This document shows, piece after piece, positions 1 through 8,395 of a DNA stretch of 43,962 nucleotides. A program made the position numbers and the translations under genes. Each line of letters starts with the position of its first letter. Within the stretch, counting starts at the first letter, position 1. The notes under the pieces are model-generated. The model was given only the letters and a program-made list of their open reading frames with translations. It ran no database searches and was not told where the DNA came from. The DNA is from Myxococcales bacterium (lineage in GTDB: Bacteria > Myxococcota_A > UBA796 > SXON01), in assembly GCA_009692605.1 (NCBI GenBank), contig SHYV01000003.1:1-43962 (forward strand), in the 5' to 3' direction.

Positions 1-1
1 C

Positions 2-379
2 CAAGCGATGTCGCCGCCCGAGGGGGAGCAGGCCGAAGGCGAGCTCTACGGCACCGTCTACGCGAAGGTGGACAACGACGGAGCCACGTTTGAGGTCATA
101 GGCCCGGCGTCCGTTCGGTTTGCCACGGAGGGGGAGTGGAGTGAGGCGCGACCGGACGATCCGTTCACGGCGGCGATCACGCGTACGGGAGAGGGGCCGA
201 TCATCTGGGGGCCGGCCGGCGACTCCGCTGTAGACATCGCCGAAGGCACCGCGGACTCCGGGCGGCGGGCTGAACGATGTGGGTGCGCCGCGCAGCCAGC
301 GCCACGGGCTGTGGGCGTGGACGCCCTCGGGCTGACGCTGCTCGGGCTCGGCTGGGTGCGCCTTCGTCGGGGCGGCTGA
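2..379 (+). CDS. MYXO-CTERM surface protein, 3' end only
   Basis: The frame is open to the left edge, so this is probably the C-terminal part of a longer gene; the first ATG inside the window is at 8. The visible part has a beta-rich, acidic segment with no recognisable domain. It ends with Cys-Gly-Cys-Ala-Ala, a spacer, a hydrophobic stretch (LGLTLLGLGWV) and a final Arg-rich RLRRGG. That is the layout of the MYXO-CTERM sorting tail of myxobacteria, in which the Cys is thought to be processed and the protein exposed on the cell surface. Function beyond surface anchoring is unknown. Its TGA stop overlaps the ATG of the next gene (TGATG-type junction), so the two are likely co-transcribed. Confidence 0.7.
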   Translation, partial: QAMSPPEGEQAEGELYGTVYAKVDNDGATFEVIGPASVRFATEGEWSEARPDDPFTAAITRTGEGPIIWGPAGDSAVDIAEGTADSGRRAERCGCAAQPAPRAVGVDALGLTLLGLGWVRLRRGG

Positions 380-2316
380 TGGCGACTGGGCCGAGAATAA
401 TTGCGCGCCTGATCGAGCACGGCGGCTTCGATCGCGCGTTCGGTGAGCTGCAGGGCTTGCAGGACCGTGGGCTCTACGCCGAGCTGCTGAGCGGGGCGAC
501 ATGGTCACCAGGCCGGAGCGCGGCGGGGCGGGGGGACGGAGCGGCGGAGCCGGCAGAAGGAGCGGCGGACCACGTGACCGGCTCATTTCAGCCCGGACGA
601 GCGTTCGCGCGCAGGGGCCTTCAACGCGGGGCCCTCGACGCGCTGCTGCTCTTTTTGGTGACCGAGGCGGAGGGCCCGGTGGCGGCCGAGCTGCGCGAAT
701 CGGCGGTCTCGCTCCGGCTGGCCCACTTCGACGGGGCGGGGAGGCCGAGCTCGGGGGGCCCAGACCTGAGACGGCTCTCCCTACTCCCAAACCTCCGGGC
801 GCTGGCGCTGAACGGGCTGACCGCGGGCGAGCGGCTCCCGGCGCTGCGCCTCGACCGGCTCGAGCTGGTCTCAACGGTAGGCGTCACGCAGAGCTGGCTC
901 GACCACGCGGCGCCCTCCGACTTCTGGACCGACGCCGACTACGTCCCCCAATCGGTGGTGCGCCTGCGACTCAACGGGACGGCGGGGACACACCCGCCCA
1001 TCGTTCACCTCGCGCTCCTCGAAGAGCTCCACGCCCGCTGGTGCTCGACCCTACATGTCCGAGCCTGCCCTCGACTCCGACGGGTGTGGTCCATCGGCCC
1101 GCTCGACGTGGCCTCACTGGCGACCTGGGGCGACCTGCCGCAGCTGGAGAGCCTACGGGCCGAAGGAGCCTTCGGCTGGGTCCGGCCGAGCCCGATCTCG
1201 CTCTCGGGGATGCCGAAGCTCCGTACCCTCGTCTTGGACGGGTTCGTCGATCTCCTGTGCATCCCCTCATCGGTGACCCATCTCGGTGCTTCGTTAGCGG
1301 ATCTTTCGCCTCTCGCCACGCTGGCCCGCCCGGTGGAGCTTCGTCTTCCCCGGGCTGGAGGCGACGGCCGGCTCCCTCCCCTACGCGACGCCAGCGCCCT
1401 TACCATCCTCGACCTCTCCGGCCGCGACCTGGGCGACACGGCGCTCAACGCCATCCGCAGCTTCTCCGCACTACACCAGCTTTATCTGCGCGGCACTCCC
1501 ATCACCTCGGTCGAGCCGCTCCGGGGTCACCCCTCGCTAGGAGTCGTGGACATCAGCGACTGCACCCTGCTGCGCGACGTCCACGCGCTCGGGACGCTCC
1601 CGAACCTCAAGGTCACGCTCATGGCCGGAGCCTGCGCGATGACGCCCGCCGACCTCCCGTCCGCGGTCGAGTGGACCGCCAGCCGGCAGACAGGGCCGAA
1701 CATCGACGCGCTGTTGCACCGGGACCCACCTACCCCCGCAGCGCGGCGACTCCCCCGCGCCCTGCCGAAGCGCGCCGAGCGGCTGTTCCTTGACGTGTTT
1801 CCGCTCATGCTGCGCCGCGACTATGACAGCATTGACGTGGCGATCGACGAGTTCGCGCATGCCGAGATCCCCGAGGTCTGGGACTGGTGGCTGGACGGTG
1901 TGGACCCACCCGGCAGCCCTCGCGGCGTGTACCCGCTGCTCTCCCCGCGCCGGATGTCCCAGACCCAGCGGGACCAGCCGTTCGCCCGACACGCCGCGCT
2001 GCGCTTGATCGCCCGCGCCCCAGACACGTGCGAAATTGCAGCGCGCTACCGCTTGGAGACCACGTTGCAGACGCGATTCTATGGCGGACCCGGCGGTTGC
2101 TTCGATCTCTCGTTGCTGGCCGGGCTTCCCCAGCTGGAGAGCGTCGTGGTCGGGTGCAACGAGCTGAAGTTGCCGGGGTGCCAGCGCCCGGACTGGGTCC
2201 CGAGATTAACCAGCCTACACGTGGTTAACTACATGACTAGCCGAGAGAATCCCCGTTCTGTCGAGCGACGACTTCGGGCCGTGCTCCCGCACGTGCCGGA
2301 CATCATCGTCAGGTAA
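379..2316 (+). CDS. leucine-rich-repeat protein
   Basis: This encodes a 645-aa protein. The N-terminal ~100 residues are low in recognisable motifs (a GRSAAGRGDG-type linker is visible). From about residue 120 to 420 there are irregular leucine-rich repeats with LxxLxLxx spacing, for example LPNLRALALNGL, LTILDLSGRDL, LHQLYLRGTPI and LGVVDISDC. A C-terminal ~180-residue segment contains one more LRR-like stretch near the end. LRRs usually form a curved protein-binding scaffold; the partner cannot be read from sequence. No signal peptide is visible, so it is probably cytoplasmic. The ATG at 379 was chosen because it overlaps the stop of the preceding gene; the same frame is open upstream to 277, but that would overlap its neighbour by about 100 nt. 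It lies 61 nt upstream of gap but is probably not functionally linked to glycolysis. Confidence 0.75.
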   Translation: MATGPRIIARLIEHGGFDRAFGELQGLQDRGLYAELLSGATWSPGRSAAGRGDGAAEPAEGAADHVTGSFQPGRAFARRGLQRGALDALLLFLVTEAEGPVAAELRESAVSLRLAHFDGAGRPSSGGPDLRRLSLLPNLRALALNGLTAGERLPALRLDRLELVSTVGVTQSWLDHAAPSDFWTDADYVPQSVVRLRLNGTAGTHPPIVHLALLEELHARWCSTLHVRACPRLRRVWSIGPLDVASLATWGDLPQLESLRAEGAFGWVRPSPISLSGMPKLRTLVLDGFVDLLCIPSSVTHLGASLADLSPLATLARPVELRLPRAGGDGRLPPLRDASALTILDLSGRDLGDTALNAIRSFSALHQLYLRGTPITSVEPLRGHPSLGVVDISDCTLLRDVHALGTLPNLKVTLMAGACAMTPADLPSAVEWTASRQTGPNIDALLHRDPPTPAARRLPRALPKRAERLFLDVFPLMLRRDYDSIDVAIDEFAHAEIPEVWDWWLDGVDPPGSPRGVYPLLSPRRMSQTQRDQPFARHAALRLIARAPDTCEIAARYRLETTLQTRFYGGPGGCFDLSLLAGLPQLESVVVGCNELKLPGCQRPDWVPRLTSLHVVNYMTSRENPRSVERRLRAVLPHVPDIIVR

Positions 2317-2377
2317 GCCGGGGCTTGATAGACCCGCCTCCTCTTTCTCGTCCCCACCCATCCGAGGCAGGTTCACC

Positions 2378-3403
2378 ATGGCTCTCAAAGTCGCAATCAA
2401 CGGTTTTGGCCGCATTGGCCGATGCATCCTCCGCACCGCCGTGGATCGGGCCGCCACCGAGCCGGCTCTGGCAACGATCGACATCTGCCACATCAACGAC
2501 CTGACCAGCCCCGACCAGCTGGCCCACCTGCTCTCGCATGACTCGGTGCACGGCAATTGGAAGGTGCCGGTGAAGGTCGTCGACGGTGGACTTGACGTCG
2601 GCGGGCGCTTCATCCGCGTCACCGCCGAGCCCGATCCCCTGAAGCTGCCGTGGGCCAGCGAGGGCATCGAAATCGTGCTGGAGTGCACGGGCCTGTTCAC
2701 CAAGCGGGAGAAAGCAGCTCGCCACCTCACCGCAGGCGCCAAGCGGGTGATCATCTCCGCGCCTGCCTCCGAGGAGGACATCACCCTCTGCCTCGGCGTG
2801 AACGACGACCAGCTGGACCTGTCGAAGCACTTCGTCATCTCCAACGCGAGCTGCACCACGAACTGCCTCGCTCCGTTCGCGAAGGTGCTGCTGGACAACT
2901 TTGGCCTCGTCCACGGCCTGATGACCACGACCCACAGCTACACCATGGACCAGAACCTGCTCGACGCCCCGCACAAGAAGGCGGACATGCGGCGCGCGAG
3001 GGCCGCGGCGCTCAACATGTGCCCGACGTCCACCGGCGCCGCAAAGGCGGTCGGGCTCGTGCTGCCGGCGCTGAAGGGCAAGCTGAACGGCCTCGCCGTC
3101 CGGGTGCCGACGCCCAACGTCTCGCTGGTAGACCTGACCTTCGTGACCGAGCGTCCGATCACCAAGGAGGCGATCAACGCGGCGATGGTCGCGGCCGCCG
3201 AGGGCCCGCTCAAGGGCATCCTCTCGGCCGTGGACGCGCCGCTCGTCTCGACCGACCTGAACGGCAACCCCCACTCGTCGATCGTCGATCTCGACCTGAC
3301 CATCACGATGGGGACGCACCTTGGAAAGGTCCTGGCCTGGTACGACAACGAGTGGGGCTTCTCAAACCGCATGGTCGATCTCGCGATGCGGATCGCAAAA
3401 TGA
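2378..3403 (+). CDS. gap: glyceraldehyde-3-phosphate dehydrogenase
   Basis: The enzyme oxidises and phosphorylates glyceraldehyde 3-phosphate to 1,3-bisphosphoglycerate with NAD(P)+ in cytoplasmic glycolysis. The 341-aa length is normal for the family. The N-terminal Rossmann motif INGFGRIGR (7-15) is present. Asp41 in the IND stretch after strand 2 favours NAD. The catalytic block NASCTTNC places the nucleophile at Cys159, with its partner His186 in TTTHSYT. The substrate loop CPTSTGAAKAVG and the C-terminal WYDNEWGFSNRM are intact. The ATG follows a GAGG-type ribosome binding site at 2364-2371. The stop overlaps the pgk start (ATGA), making this the first gene of a gap-pgk-tpiA glycolytic operon. 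Confidence 0.97.
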   Translation: MALKVAINGFGRIGRCILRTAVDRAATEPALATIDICHINDLTSPDQLAHLLSHDSVHGNWKVPVKVVDGGLDVGGRFIRVTAEPDPLKLPWASEGIEIVLECTGLFTKREKAARHLTAGAKRVIISAPASEEDITLCLGVNDDQLDLSKHFVISNASCTTNCLAPFAKVLLDNFGLVHGLMTTTHSYTMDQNLLDAPHKKADMRRARAAALNMCPTSTGAAKAVGLVLPALKGKLNGLAVRVPTPNVSLVDLTFVTERPITKEAINAAMVAAAEGPLKGILSAVDAPLVSTDLNGNPHSSIVDLDLTITMGTHLGKVLAWYDNEWGFSNRMVDLAMRIAK

Positions 3404-4608
3404 AGTACGTTGACATTCCGAATATTGCTACGATGGACCTTGCCTCGCGCCGGGTCTTCGTCCGTGTGGACTTCAACGTGCCGATGGAGAACGGCGTCAT
3501 CACCGACGACAACCGGATCCGCGCGGCCCTCCCCACGCTGAAGTTCCTGCGTGAAAAGGGCTGCAAGCTCGTCGTCGCGTCGCACCTCGGCCGGCCAAAA
3601 GGCGTCGACCCCACCCAGAGCCTCGAGCCCGCGGCGGCGCGGCTGGCCGAGCTGCTCGAGTGCGAGGTCATCCTCGCGCACGACATCGTCGGCGAGGACG
3701 TGGAGCTGCTCTCCAAGGAGCTGATCCCCGGCGGCATCATGATGCTGGAGAACCTGCGGTTCCACCCAGGCGAAAAAGGCGGTGACAAGGCGGTCAGCGA
3801 GGCGTTCGCGATGTCGCTCTCCCGGCTGGGCGCCATCTACATCAACGATGCGTTCGGAGCGATGCACCGCGCCGAGACCTCGATCGCGCTCACCGTCGAT
3901 TCCTTCGAGGCCGCCGGCGTCGGCTTCCTCGTACAGAAGGAGCTCGAAGCGCTGGGGCGGTGCGTGCAGGGCGCAGCGCGGCCCTACGTGGCCATTCTGG
4001 GCGGCGCCAAGGTCAGCGACAAGATCGCAGTGATCGAGGCGCTCGCCAGCAAGGTGGACCACCTGCTGATCGGGGGGGCGATGGCCTACACGTTCCTGAA
4101 AGCCAAGGGCATCGAGACCGGACGCTCGCGGGTCGAAGCCGACAAGCTCGATCTGGCCAGGCGGCTGCTCGACCGCTGCGCAAATCACAATGTCATCGTC
4201 CACCTGCCGATCGATCATGTGGTGAACACAGGCCTTGAAGTCGACGGCGGAGAGCAGGTCGTGAGCAGCATCGGGTCCGCCGAGGTGGGCCTCGACATCG
4301 GGCCCGCGACCGTCGCCGAATTCTCCGCGGTGATCCGGGACGCCCAGACCGTGTTCTGGAACGGCCCGATGGGCGTGTTCGAGCGTGAGGCCTACGCGGG
4401 CGGCACCCGCGGGATCGCTGAAGCCTGCGCGTCGTGCGCCGGATACACCGTGGTTGGCGGTGGAGATTCCGCCGCGGCGGCCACCAAATTCGGGATGGCC
4501 GAGCGGTTCACCCACGTGTCCACGGGCGGCGGCGCCTCGCTGGAATTCATCGAGGGCAAGGACCTGCCGGGCGTGGCGGCGATCCGAGCGAAGGCGCGCG
4601 ACCGATGA
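3400..4608 (+). CDS. pgk: phosphoglycerate kinase
   Basis: The enzyme transfers the acyl phosphate of 1,3-bisphosphoglycerate to ADP, giving 3-phosphoglycerate and ATP. The 402-aa length is typical. The N-terminal signature VRVDFNVP (21-28), the substrate-binding SHLGRPKG (61-68), the MLENLRFHPGE segment and the C-terminal nucleotide-binding VGGGDSAAA and STGGGASLE motifs are all intact. The start is the ATG at 3400 inside the ATGA overlap with the gap stop; the same frame is open much further upstream inside gap, but that part is an out-of-frame read of gap. The gene ends in another ATGA overlap with tpiA, so translation of the three glycolytic genes is probably coupled. Confidence 0.97.
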   Translation: MKYVDIPNIATMDLASRRVFVRVDFNVPMENGVITDDNRIRAALPTLKFLREKGCKLVVASHLGRPKGVDPTQSLEPAAARLAELLECEVILAHDIVGEDVELLSKELIPGGIMMLENLRFHPGEKGGDKAVSEAFAMSLSRLGAIYINDAFGAMHRAETSIALTVDSFEAAGVGFLVQKELEALGRCVQGAARPYVAILGGAKVSDKIAVIEALASKVDHLLIGGAMAYTFLKAKGIETGRSRVEADKLDLARRLLDRCANHNVIVHLPIDHVVNTGLEVDGGEQVVSSIGSAEVGLDIGPATVAEFSAVIRDAQTVFWNGPMGVFEREAYAGGTRGIAEACASCAGYTVVGGGDSAAAATKFGMAERFTHVSTGGGASLEFIEGKDLPGVAAIRAKARDR

Positions 4609-5360
4609 CCCGCCGCCCGTTCATCGCCGGCAACTGGAAGATGCACAAGGCGCCTGTTGAAGCGGACGCGCTCGCCGAGCAGCTCAAGCGCGCGCTGGCC
4701 GATGTGACCGCCGTGGACATCGCCGTGTCGCCGACGTTCCTGGCCATCCCTGCGGTGGTGAGCCGGCTCCGGCACTCAAACATCGGCGTGGCCTCGCAGA
4801 ACGTGGCGGTCGAGACGCAGGGCGCCTACACCGGAGAGGTGTCCGCGGAGATGCTCAAAGCGGTGGGCGTGCAGTACGCGATCGTGGGGCACTCCGAGCG
4901 ACGCCAACTGTACGGCGACACCGACGCCGTCGTGGCCCGCAAGGTGCAGGCCTGCTTCCGGGCGGGGTTGTCCCCGATCCTGTGCGTCGGTGAGACGCTG
5001 CCTGAGCGCGAAGCGGGGCAAGAGGAGCTGGTTTGCGCGCGACAGTTGGAGATCGCGCTGGCCGGACTGACGGCAGATCAGGTCGGCACCGTCACCATCG
5101 CGTACGAGCCGGTCTGGGCGATCGGCACCGGAAAGGTCGCGAGCCCGACCCAGGCCAACGATGTGCATGCGTTCATTCGAAGCTGGCTAGGCAGATACCC
5201 GGCCTTTGTCGCTCGGAGCGTACGCATCCAGTACGGGGGCTCCGTGAAGGGGTCGAACGCGGCCGGGCTGTTGTCGCAGCCTGAGATTGACGGCGCTCTG
5301 GTCGGCGGCGCAGCGCTCTCGGTCGAAGAGTTCGTGGCCATCATCAAGGCTGCGGTGTGA
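4605..5360 (+). CDS. tpiA: triose-phosphate isomerase
   Basis: The enzyme interconverts dihydroxyacetone phosphate and glyceraldehyde 3-phosphate. It is a 251-aa single TIM barrel of normal length. Catalytic residues are visible: Lys12 in GNWKMH, His96 in VGHSERR and Glu168 in AYEPVWAIGTG. The phosphate-binding loops YGGSVKGSNA and GALVGGAAL are at the C-terminus. The start is the ATG overlapping the pgk stop (ATGA). It is the third enzyme gene of the gap-pgk-tpiA operon, and only 4 nt separate its stop from the proposed start of the downstream RNase D-like gene. Confidence 0.97.
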   Translation: MTRRPFIAGNWKMHKAPVEADALAEQLKRALADVTAVDIAVSPTFLAIPAVVSRLRHSNIGVASQNVAVETQGAYTGEVSAEMLKAVGVQYAIVGHSERRQLYGDTDAVVARKVQACFRAGLSPILCVGETLPEREAGQEELVCARQLEIALAGLTADQVGTVTIAYEPVWAIGTGKVASPTQANDVHAFIRSWLGRYPAFVARSVRIQYGGSVKGSNAAGLLSQPEIDGALVGGAALSVEEFVAIIKAAV

Positions 5361-5364
5361 TGCC

Positions 5365-6459
5365 TTGTCCCGCCTGATTCGCACGACCGCTGCCCTGCTT
5401 GCCAGCTTGCCGGAGCTGGAACGGGCGAGCCTGCTCGCTGTGGACACGGAATTCCACTCCGAGCGTTGGTTCTACCCCCGTCTCATGCTGCTCCAGCTGC
5501 GGGCGGACCGGGGCGACCCGATCCTCGTCGACGCGCTGGCGGTCCCGCTTGAGCCGCTCGCCCACGTGCTCACGTCCCGCCCGTTGGTGCTGCACGGCTG
5601 TCAACAGGACATCCAGATCCTGCACCGGGCTCTCGGCGTGGTGCCGAACGTGCTCCTGGACACGCAGGTCGCCGCCGGTTTCGCCGGAGTCGGCTACCCG
5701 GTCGGGCTCGGGACGCTGGTGCAGCGGTTCCTCGGGATCACGATGGAGAAAGGCGAGACGCTCTCCGACTGGTCCCGCCGCCCGCTGACCGACGCGCAGC
5801 TTGGATATGCCGCCGAGGACGTCTTGATCCTCGCCGACCTGTACGAAGCCATCGTCGCGGAGGTGGACAAGCGTGGGCATCGTGCTGCAGCGCAGAGCGC
5901 CGTCGCAGAGCTGGTGGCGCGAGCGACGACTCCACCCGACGACTCCCGGGCATGGGAGCGCGTCGGCGGGGCGCAGCTGCTCGCGGATGACGAGCGGGCT
6001 TGCCTCCGAAGCCTCGTCGCCTGGCGTGACCGCGAAGCACGGGAGCGCGACGTGCCAAAGAACGGGCTCGCTGGAGACGCGATCCTGTTCGACATCGCGC
6101 GGCGTCGTCCGGCGAACGCGCACGAGATGCGGGCGAACCGCAAGATGCCCGGCCATTTGTCCCGCCAAGAGGCCGACACCATCCTCGGGATCCTGGCCGA
6201 CCCCGGTCCCCCTCCCCGCGCCCTGAGAAAGGAGCGAGGCGCGCAGGACGTGCTTCGGGCGGTGTCCCGCGTCGCCGAGCGGCGCACTGGCGTGGCCGCC
6301 GAGCTGCTGCTGCCGGACGGCGACATGGTCCGCGTGCTGGCCGAGGGCCCCAACGCCCTGGCGCCATGGCGCCGGGACCTGCTCGGAGCCGAGTTCGAGG
6401 CCTTCGTTGTCGGCTCGGACGGGTACAACATACCGGCGGGTTTTCTACGCGGCCCGTGA
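5365..6459 (+). CDS. rnd: RNase D-like 3'-5' exonuclease with HRDC domain
   Basis: Predicted 364-aa DEDDy-family 3'-5' exoribonuclease for structured RNA 3' ends such as tRNA precursors. Exo motif I is DTEF (Asp27, Glu29), exo II is in HGCQQDIQIL (Asp82), and exo III is GYAAEDVLIL (Tyr148, Asp152). A C-terminal HRDC-like helical domain covers about 220-300 (LVAWRDREARERDVPKN... through HLSRQEADTILGIL). The start is uncertain. The frame is open back to 5287 inside tpiA, but no ATG lies between the tpiA stop and the conserved exonuclease core. TTG at 5365, 4 nt after tpiA, is the best candidate. Co-transcription with the glycolytic operon is likely from the spacing, without an obvious functional link. 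Confidence 0.85.
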   Translation: MSRLIRTTAALLASLPELERASLLAVDTEFHSERWFYPRLMLLQLRADRGDPILVDALAVPLEPLAHVLTSRPLVLHGCQQDIQILHRALGVVPNVLLDTQVAAGFAGVGYPVGLGTLVQRFLGITMEKGETLSDWSRRPLTDAQLGYAAEDVLILADLYEAIVAEVDKRGHRAAAQSAVAELVARATTPPDDSRAWERVGGAQLLADDERACLRSLVAWRDREARERDVPKNGLAGDAILFDIARRRPANAHEMRANRKMPGHLSRQEADTILGILADPGPPPRALRKERGAQDVLRAVSRVAERRTGVAAELLLPDGDMVRVLAEGPNALAPWRRDLLGAEFEAFVVGSDGYNIPAGFLRGP

Positions 6460-6494
6460 GCGGCCCGTCGATCGCGGGGTGGCCTCAAATTAGG

Positions 6495-6524
6495 TTGCCC
6501 GCACCCCGGCCGGTGCGGTAGCTT
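6495..6524 (+). promoter_or_regulatory. inverted repeat and possible promoter upstream of the pilin gene
   Basis: A perfect 7-bp inverted repeat (6499-6505 CCGCACC, 6512-6518 GGTGCGG, 6-nt loop) lies between the RNase D-like gene and the pilin gene. It is flanked by TTGCCC (6495-6500) and TAGCTT (6519-6524) with 18-bp spacing, which could be a weak sigma-70-type promoter with the repeat as an operator in the spacer. No T-run follows, so a terminator is less likely. This is an inference from spacing only. Confidence 0.3.
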
Positions 6525-6592
6525 CGCCGTGTAGGCTCCCGTCTTCCCCTGGGGCCCCGACCCGAGCCTCACCCACCGCTCTGGAGAGCCCC

Positions 6593-6763
6593 ATGCTCCG
6601 CTCCCTCTTCCGCGACGAGTCTGGCGCCACCGCCATCGAGTACGGCCTCATCGCTGGCCTCGTCTCCATCGCCATCATCGCAGCGCTGACCCTCTTCGGC
6701 ACCAATCCCTCCACCCTGTTCGGCAACATCCGCACCCCAGTGGAAGCGGCATCGACTCCCTAA
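6593..6763 (+). CDS. Flp/Fap-type (Tad) pilin
   Basis: This 56-aa gene has the class III signal of Flp pilins: a short charged leader (MLRSLFRDESG), then ATAIEYGLIAGLVSIAIIAALTLFG. The prepilin peptidase should cut after Gly11, leaving the hallmark Glu-Tyr pair near the start of the hydrophobic helix. The mature protein would be the major subunit of a Tad (tight adherence) pilus used for surface attachment. A GGAGAG ribosome binding site at 6583-6588 supports the ATG. Length matches the family (50-80 aa). A strong hairpin follows the stop. A TadZ/CpaE-type ATPase gene follows about 420 nt downstream on the same strand, consistent with the assignment. The prepilin peptidase, secretin and TadA/B/C genes are not in the window. 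Confidence 0.9.
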   Translation: MLRSLFRDESGATAIEYGLIAGLVSIAIIAALTLFGTNPSTLFGNIRTPVEAASTP

Positions 6764-6778
6764 GCGCGCCGGCGGTGC

Positions 6779-6819
6779 ATCGGGCGGCTGTCGGGAGGCG
6801 GCCGCCCGATTGGCGTTTT
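6779..6819 (+). terminator. intrinsic terminator after the pilin gene
   Basis: A perfect 10-bp inverted repeat (6779-6788 ATCGGGCGGC; 6801-6810 GCCGCCCGAT) with a 12-nt loop starts 15 nt after the pilin stop and is followed by TGGCGTTTT. A hairpin with a short T-run suggests rho-independent termination or attenuation. It would allow the pilin to be made in excess over the downstream ATPase. Confidence 0.7.
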
Positions 6820-7183
6820 GGCCCGACGAATCTCCCGCAGTCACGTGGGCGAGGACCGCGCCGGCGGATTACGCGGGGCGCAGTGCTCTCCGCCCCCGAC
6901 CGTCGTTCGCGCCGCTCCGTTGGAGTCTCTTGATGGAGCGTCAGCAATCCGGTGGTCGCGATGCGCGAAGATCGACTGACCCGGCCAGACGCCGTCATCG
7001 GCATCCACGCGATCATCACCCCCGAGCTCAGTCGCGCGAGGGCTCCGGGGGACGAGCCTATAGCCCTCGGGACCAAAGCGAACTCCAACCCCGCGACATC
7101 GAGCGCTCCCCGCAAAGCGGGCTTGTCAGCTCGGGAACCCACACCGCGCAGCCGACAGGCGCGGTCGCCCGAAGGAGCTAAGC
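6820..7183 (+). promoter_or_regulatory. gene-free leader with several hairpins upstream of tadZ-like gene
   Basis: No convincing gene was found in these 364 nt; two short open frames lack ribosome binding sites and have unstructured Arg/Pro-rich translations. The second half is rich in inverted repeats. GAGGGCT (7038-7044) can pair with AGCCCTC (7062-7068), but GGCTC (7041-7045), which shares bases with it, can instead pair with GAGCC (7054-7058). CCCGC-AAA-GCGGG (7109-7121) is a tight hairpin. ACCGCGC (7143-7149) pairs with GCGCGGT (7159-7165) just before the GAAGGAG ribosome binding site (7171-7177). This looks like a structured 5' leader, perhaps with alternative folds; no known riboswitch class was recognised. 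Confidence 0.45.
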
Positions 7184-8389
7184 GTGCGTAGCCCCGGCCC
7201 AAAGCCGACCGATTCTACGACGCACTCCAGCGCAAACGTGCTGGTCATCGGCGCGGACACCCGCATGATGGGGCAAATTCGTGAGGTGCTCGGCACCGAG
7301 GCGCCGCTCTCTGCGATCGCGACCCCCTTCAACGAGGCCATGGCGGTCGCCAGCAAAACCCGCCCAGACGTGGTGATCGCGGCGTTTGACACCGAGGTCG
7401 ATGAGGCCATCCGCATCGCCCAGCAGCTCAAGGCGGAGCTCCCGCGCGCCGCGCTCGTCGCCGTCGCCCACACGGCCGATGCCGACCGCACCCGGGCCGC
7501 GATGCGCGCCGGCTACGACGCGTACGTCGTCCTACCGGACGGCCGGGACCTGCTCCGGCAGGCGGTCCACGACTCGATGTTCAGCGACGCGCCGAAGGAC
7601 GACGCGGGTGAGTTGATCACGGTCTGGGGCGCCAAGGGGGGGGTCGGCGCCACCTTCGTCGCCGTGAACCTCGCTGCCGAGCTGTCGCCCGTCCAGCGCG
7701 TCTGCGTGCTGGACATGGACGTGTCGATGGGGGACGTAGCCGCGATGCTCAACCTGTACCCGCGGGCCGGCATCAAAGAGGTCTTCAAGAACCTCGCTCG
7801 GCTTGACGAGCGCATGCTCAGGCGCCAGATGACCATCCACCCTTCGATGATCCACGTGCTGGCGCAGCCGAAGGCGCTGGAGGACCGAGCGGAACCCAGC
7901 AAGGACTCGGTCATCAAGCTGCTGACGACCGTGGCAAAGTCCTACCACTACGTGTTTCTGGACTCCGGCAGCCGGGTGGACGAAGCCGCCGTCACCGCCG
8001 CGACTCTGGCGAAACGCGTGCTGCTCGTGTCCACGCCCGACGTGCTCTCCGTGAAGAACGCATGGCGCCGCCTGCAGCTCCTCCAGCGCCTCGGCGTCGA
8101 CCAGCATCGGATCTCGCTGGTCCTCAACCGGGTCGACCACAAGCACCCGCTGCTGACCATCAGCGACATCGAGCAGAATCTCGGCCGAAAGGTCGACGTC
8201 ACCTTGTCGGAGGACAGGGTCGCCGGACGCGCCGTGAACGACGGCAAACTCCTTCGGGAATACGACCGGCACTCCCAGATCGCGCGTGACTTCGAAGCGA
8301 TGACAGGGCTCATCACTGAGGGAAAGGTCACTCCGGAAAAGAAGCCATCGGTCAGCGTCTTTACGTCCATCTTCAAGATGGGGGGGTAG
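7184..8389 (+). CDS. TadZ/CpaE-like MinD-family ATPase of Tad pilus assembly
   Basis: This 401-aa protein has two parts. Residues 18-130 form a receiver-like fold (NVLVIGADTRMMGQIREVL, DVVIAAFD). Residues 144-360 form a MinD/ParA-like ATPase with a deviant Walker A KGGVGAT (151-157), where the usual Lys before Thr is Ala, and a conserved VLDMDVSMGD (177-184). TadZ/CpaE proteins have this layout and often an altered P-loop; they place the Tad pilus machine at the cell pole. The GTG start at 7184 is decided by a GAAGGAG ribosome binding site 7 nt upstream. The Flp pilin gene upstream supports the assignment. A more general MinD-like localisation ATPase is the alternative. Confidence 0.85.
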   Translation: MRSPGPKPTDSTTHSSANVLVIGADTRMMGQIREVLGTEAPLSAIATPFNEAMAVASKTRPDVVIAAFDTEVDEAIRIAQQLKAELPRAALVAVAHTADADRTRAAMRAGYDAYVVLPDGRDLLRQAVHDSMFSDAPKDDAGELITVWGAKGGVGATFVAVNLAAELSPVQRVCVLDMDVSMGDVAAMLNLYPRAGIKEVFKNLARLDERMLRRQMTIHPSMIHVLAQPKALEDRAEPSKDSVIKLLTTVAKSYHYVFLDSGSRVDEAAVTAATLAKRVLLVSTPDVLSVKNAWRRLQLLQRLGVDQHRISLVLNRVDHKHPLLTISDIEQNLGRKVDVTLSEDRVAGRAVNDGKLLREYDRHSQIARDFEAMTGLITEGKVTPEKKPSVSVFTSIFKMGG

Positions 8390-8395
8390 GAGCGC

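Noticed and set aside
6479..6500. Sigma-54 promoter upstream of the pilin gene
   Set aside because: GG and GC are 14 rather than 10 bases apart, and the rest of the consensus is absent.
7038..7165. Possible c-di-GMP-I (GEMM) riboswitch because of CGCAAAGC-like motif
   Set aside because: The second conserved motif (GGGCAAACC) and the expected pairing were not found; only a local hairpin supports it.
6952..7191. 79-codon open frame starting at GTG in the leader of the tadZ-like gene
   Set aside because: No ribosome binding site, unstructured composition, and it overlaps the hairpins and the ribosome binding site of the real gene.
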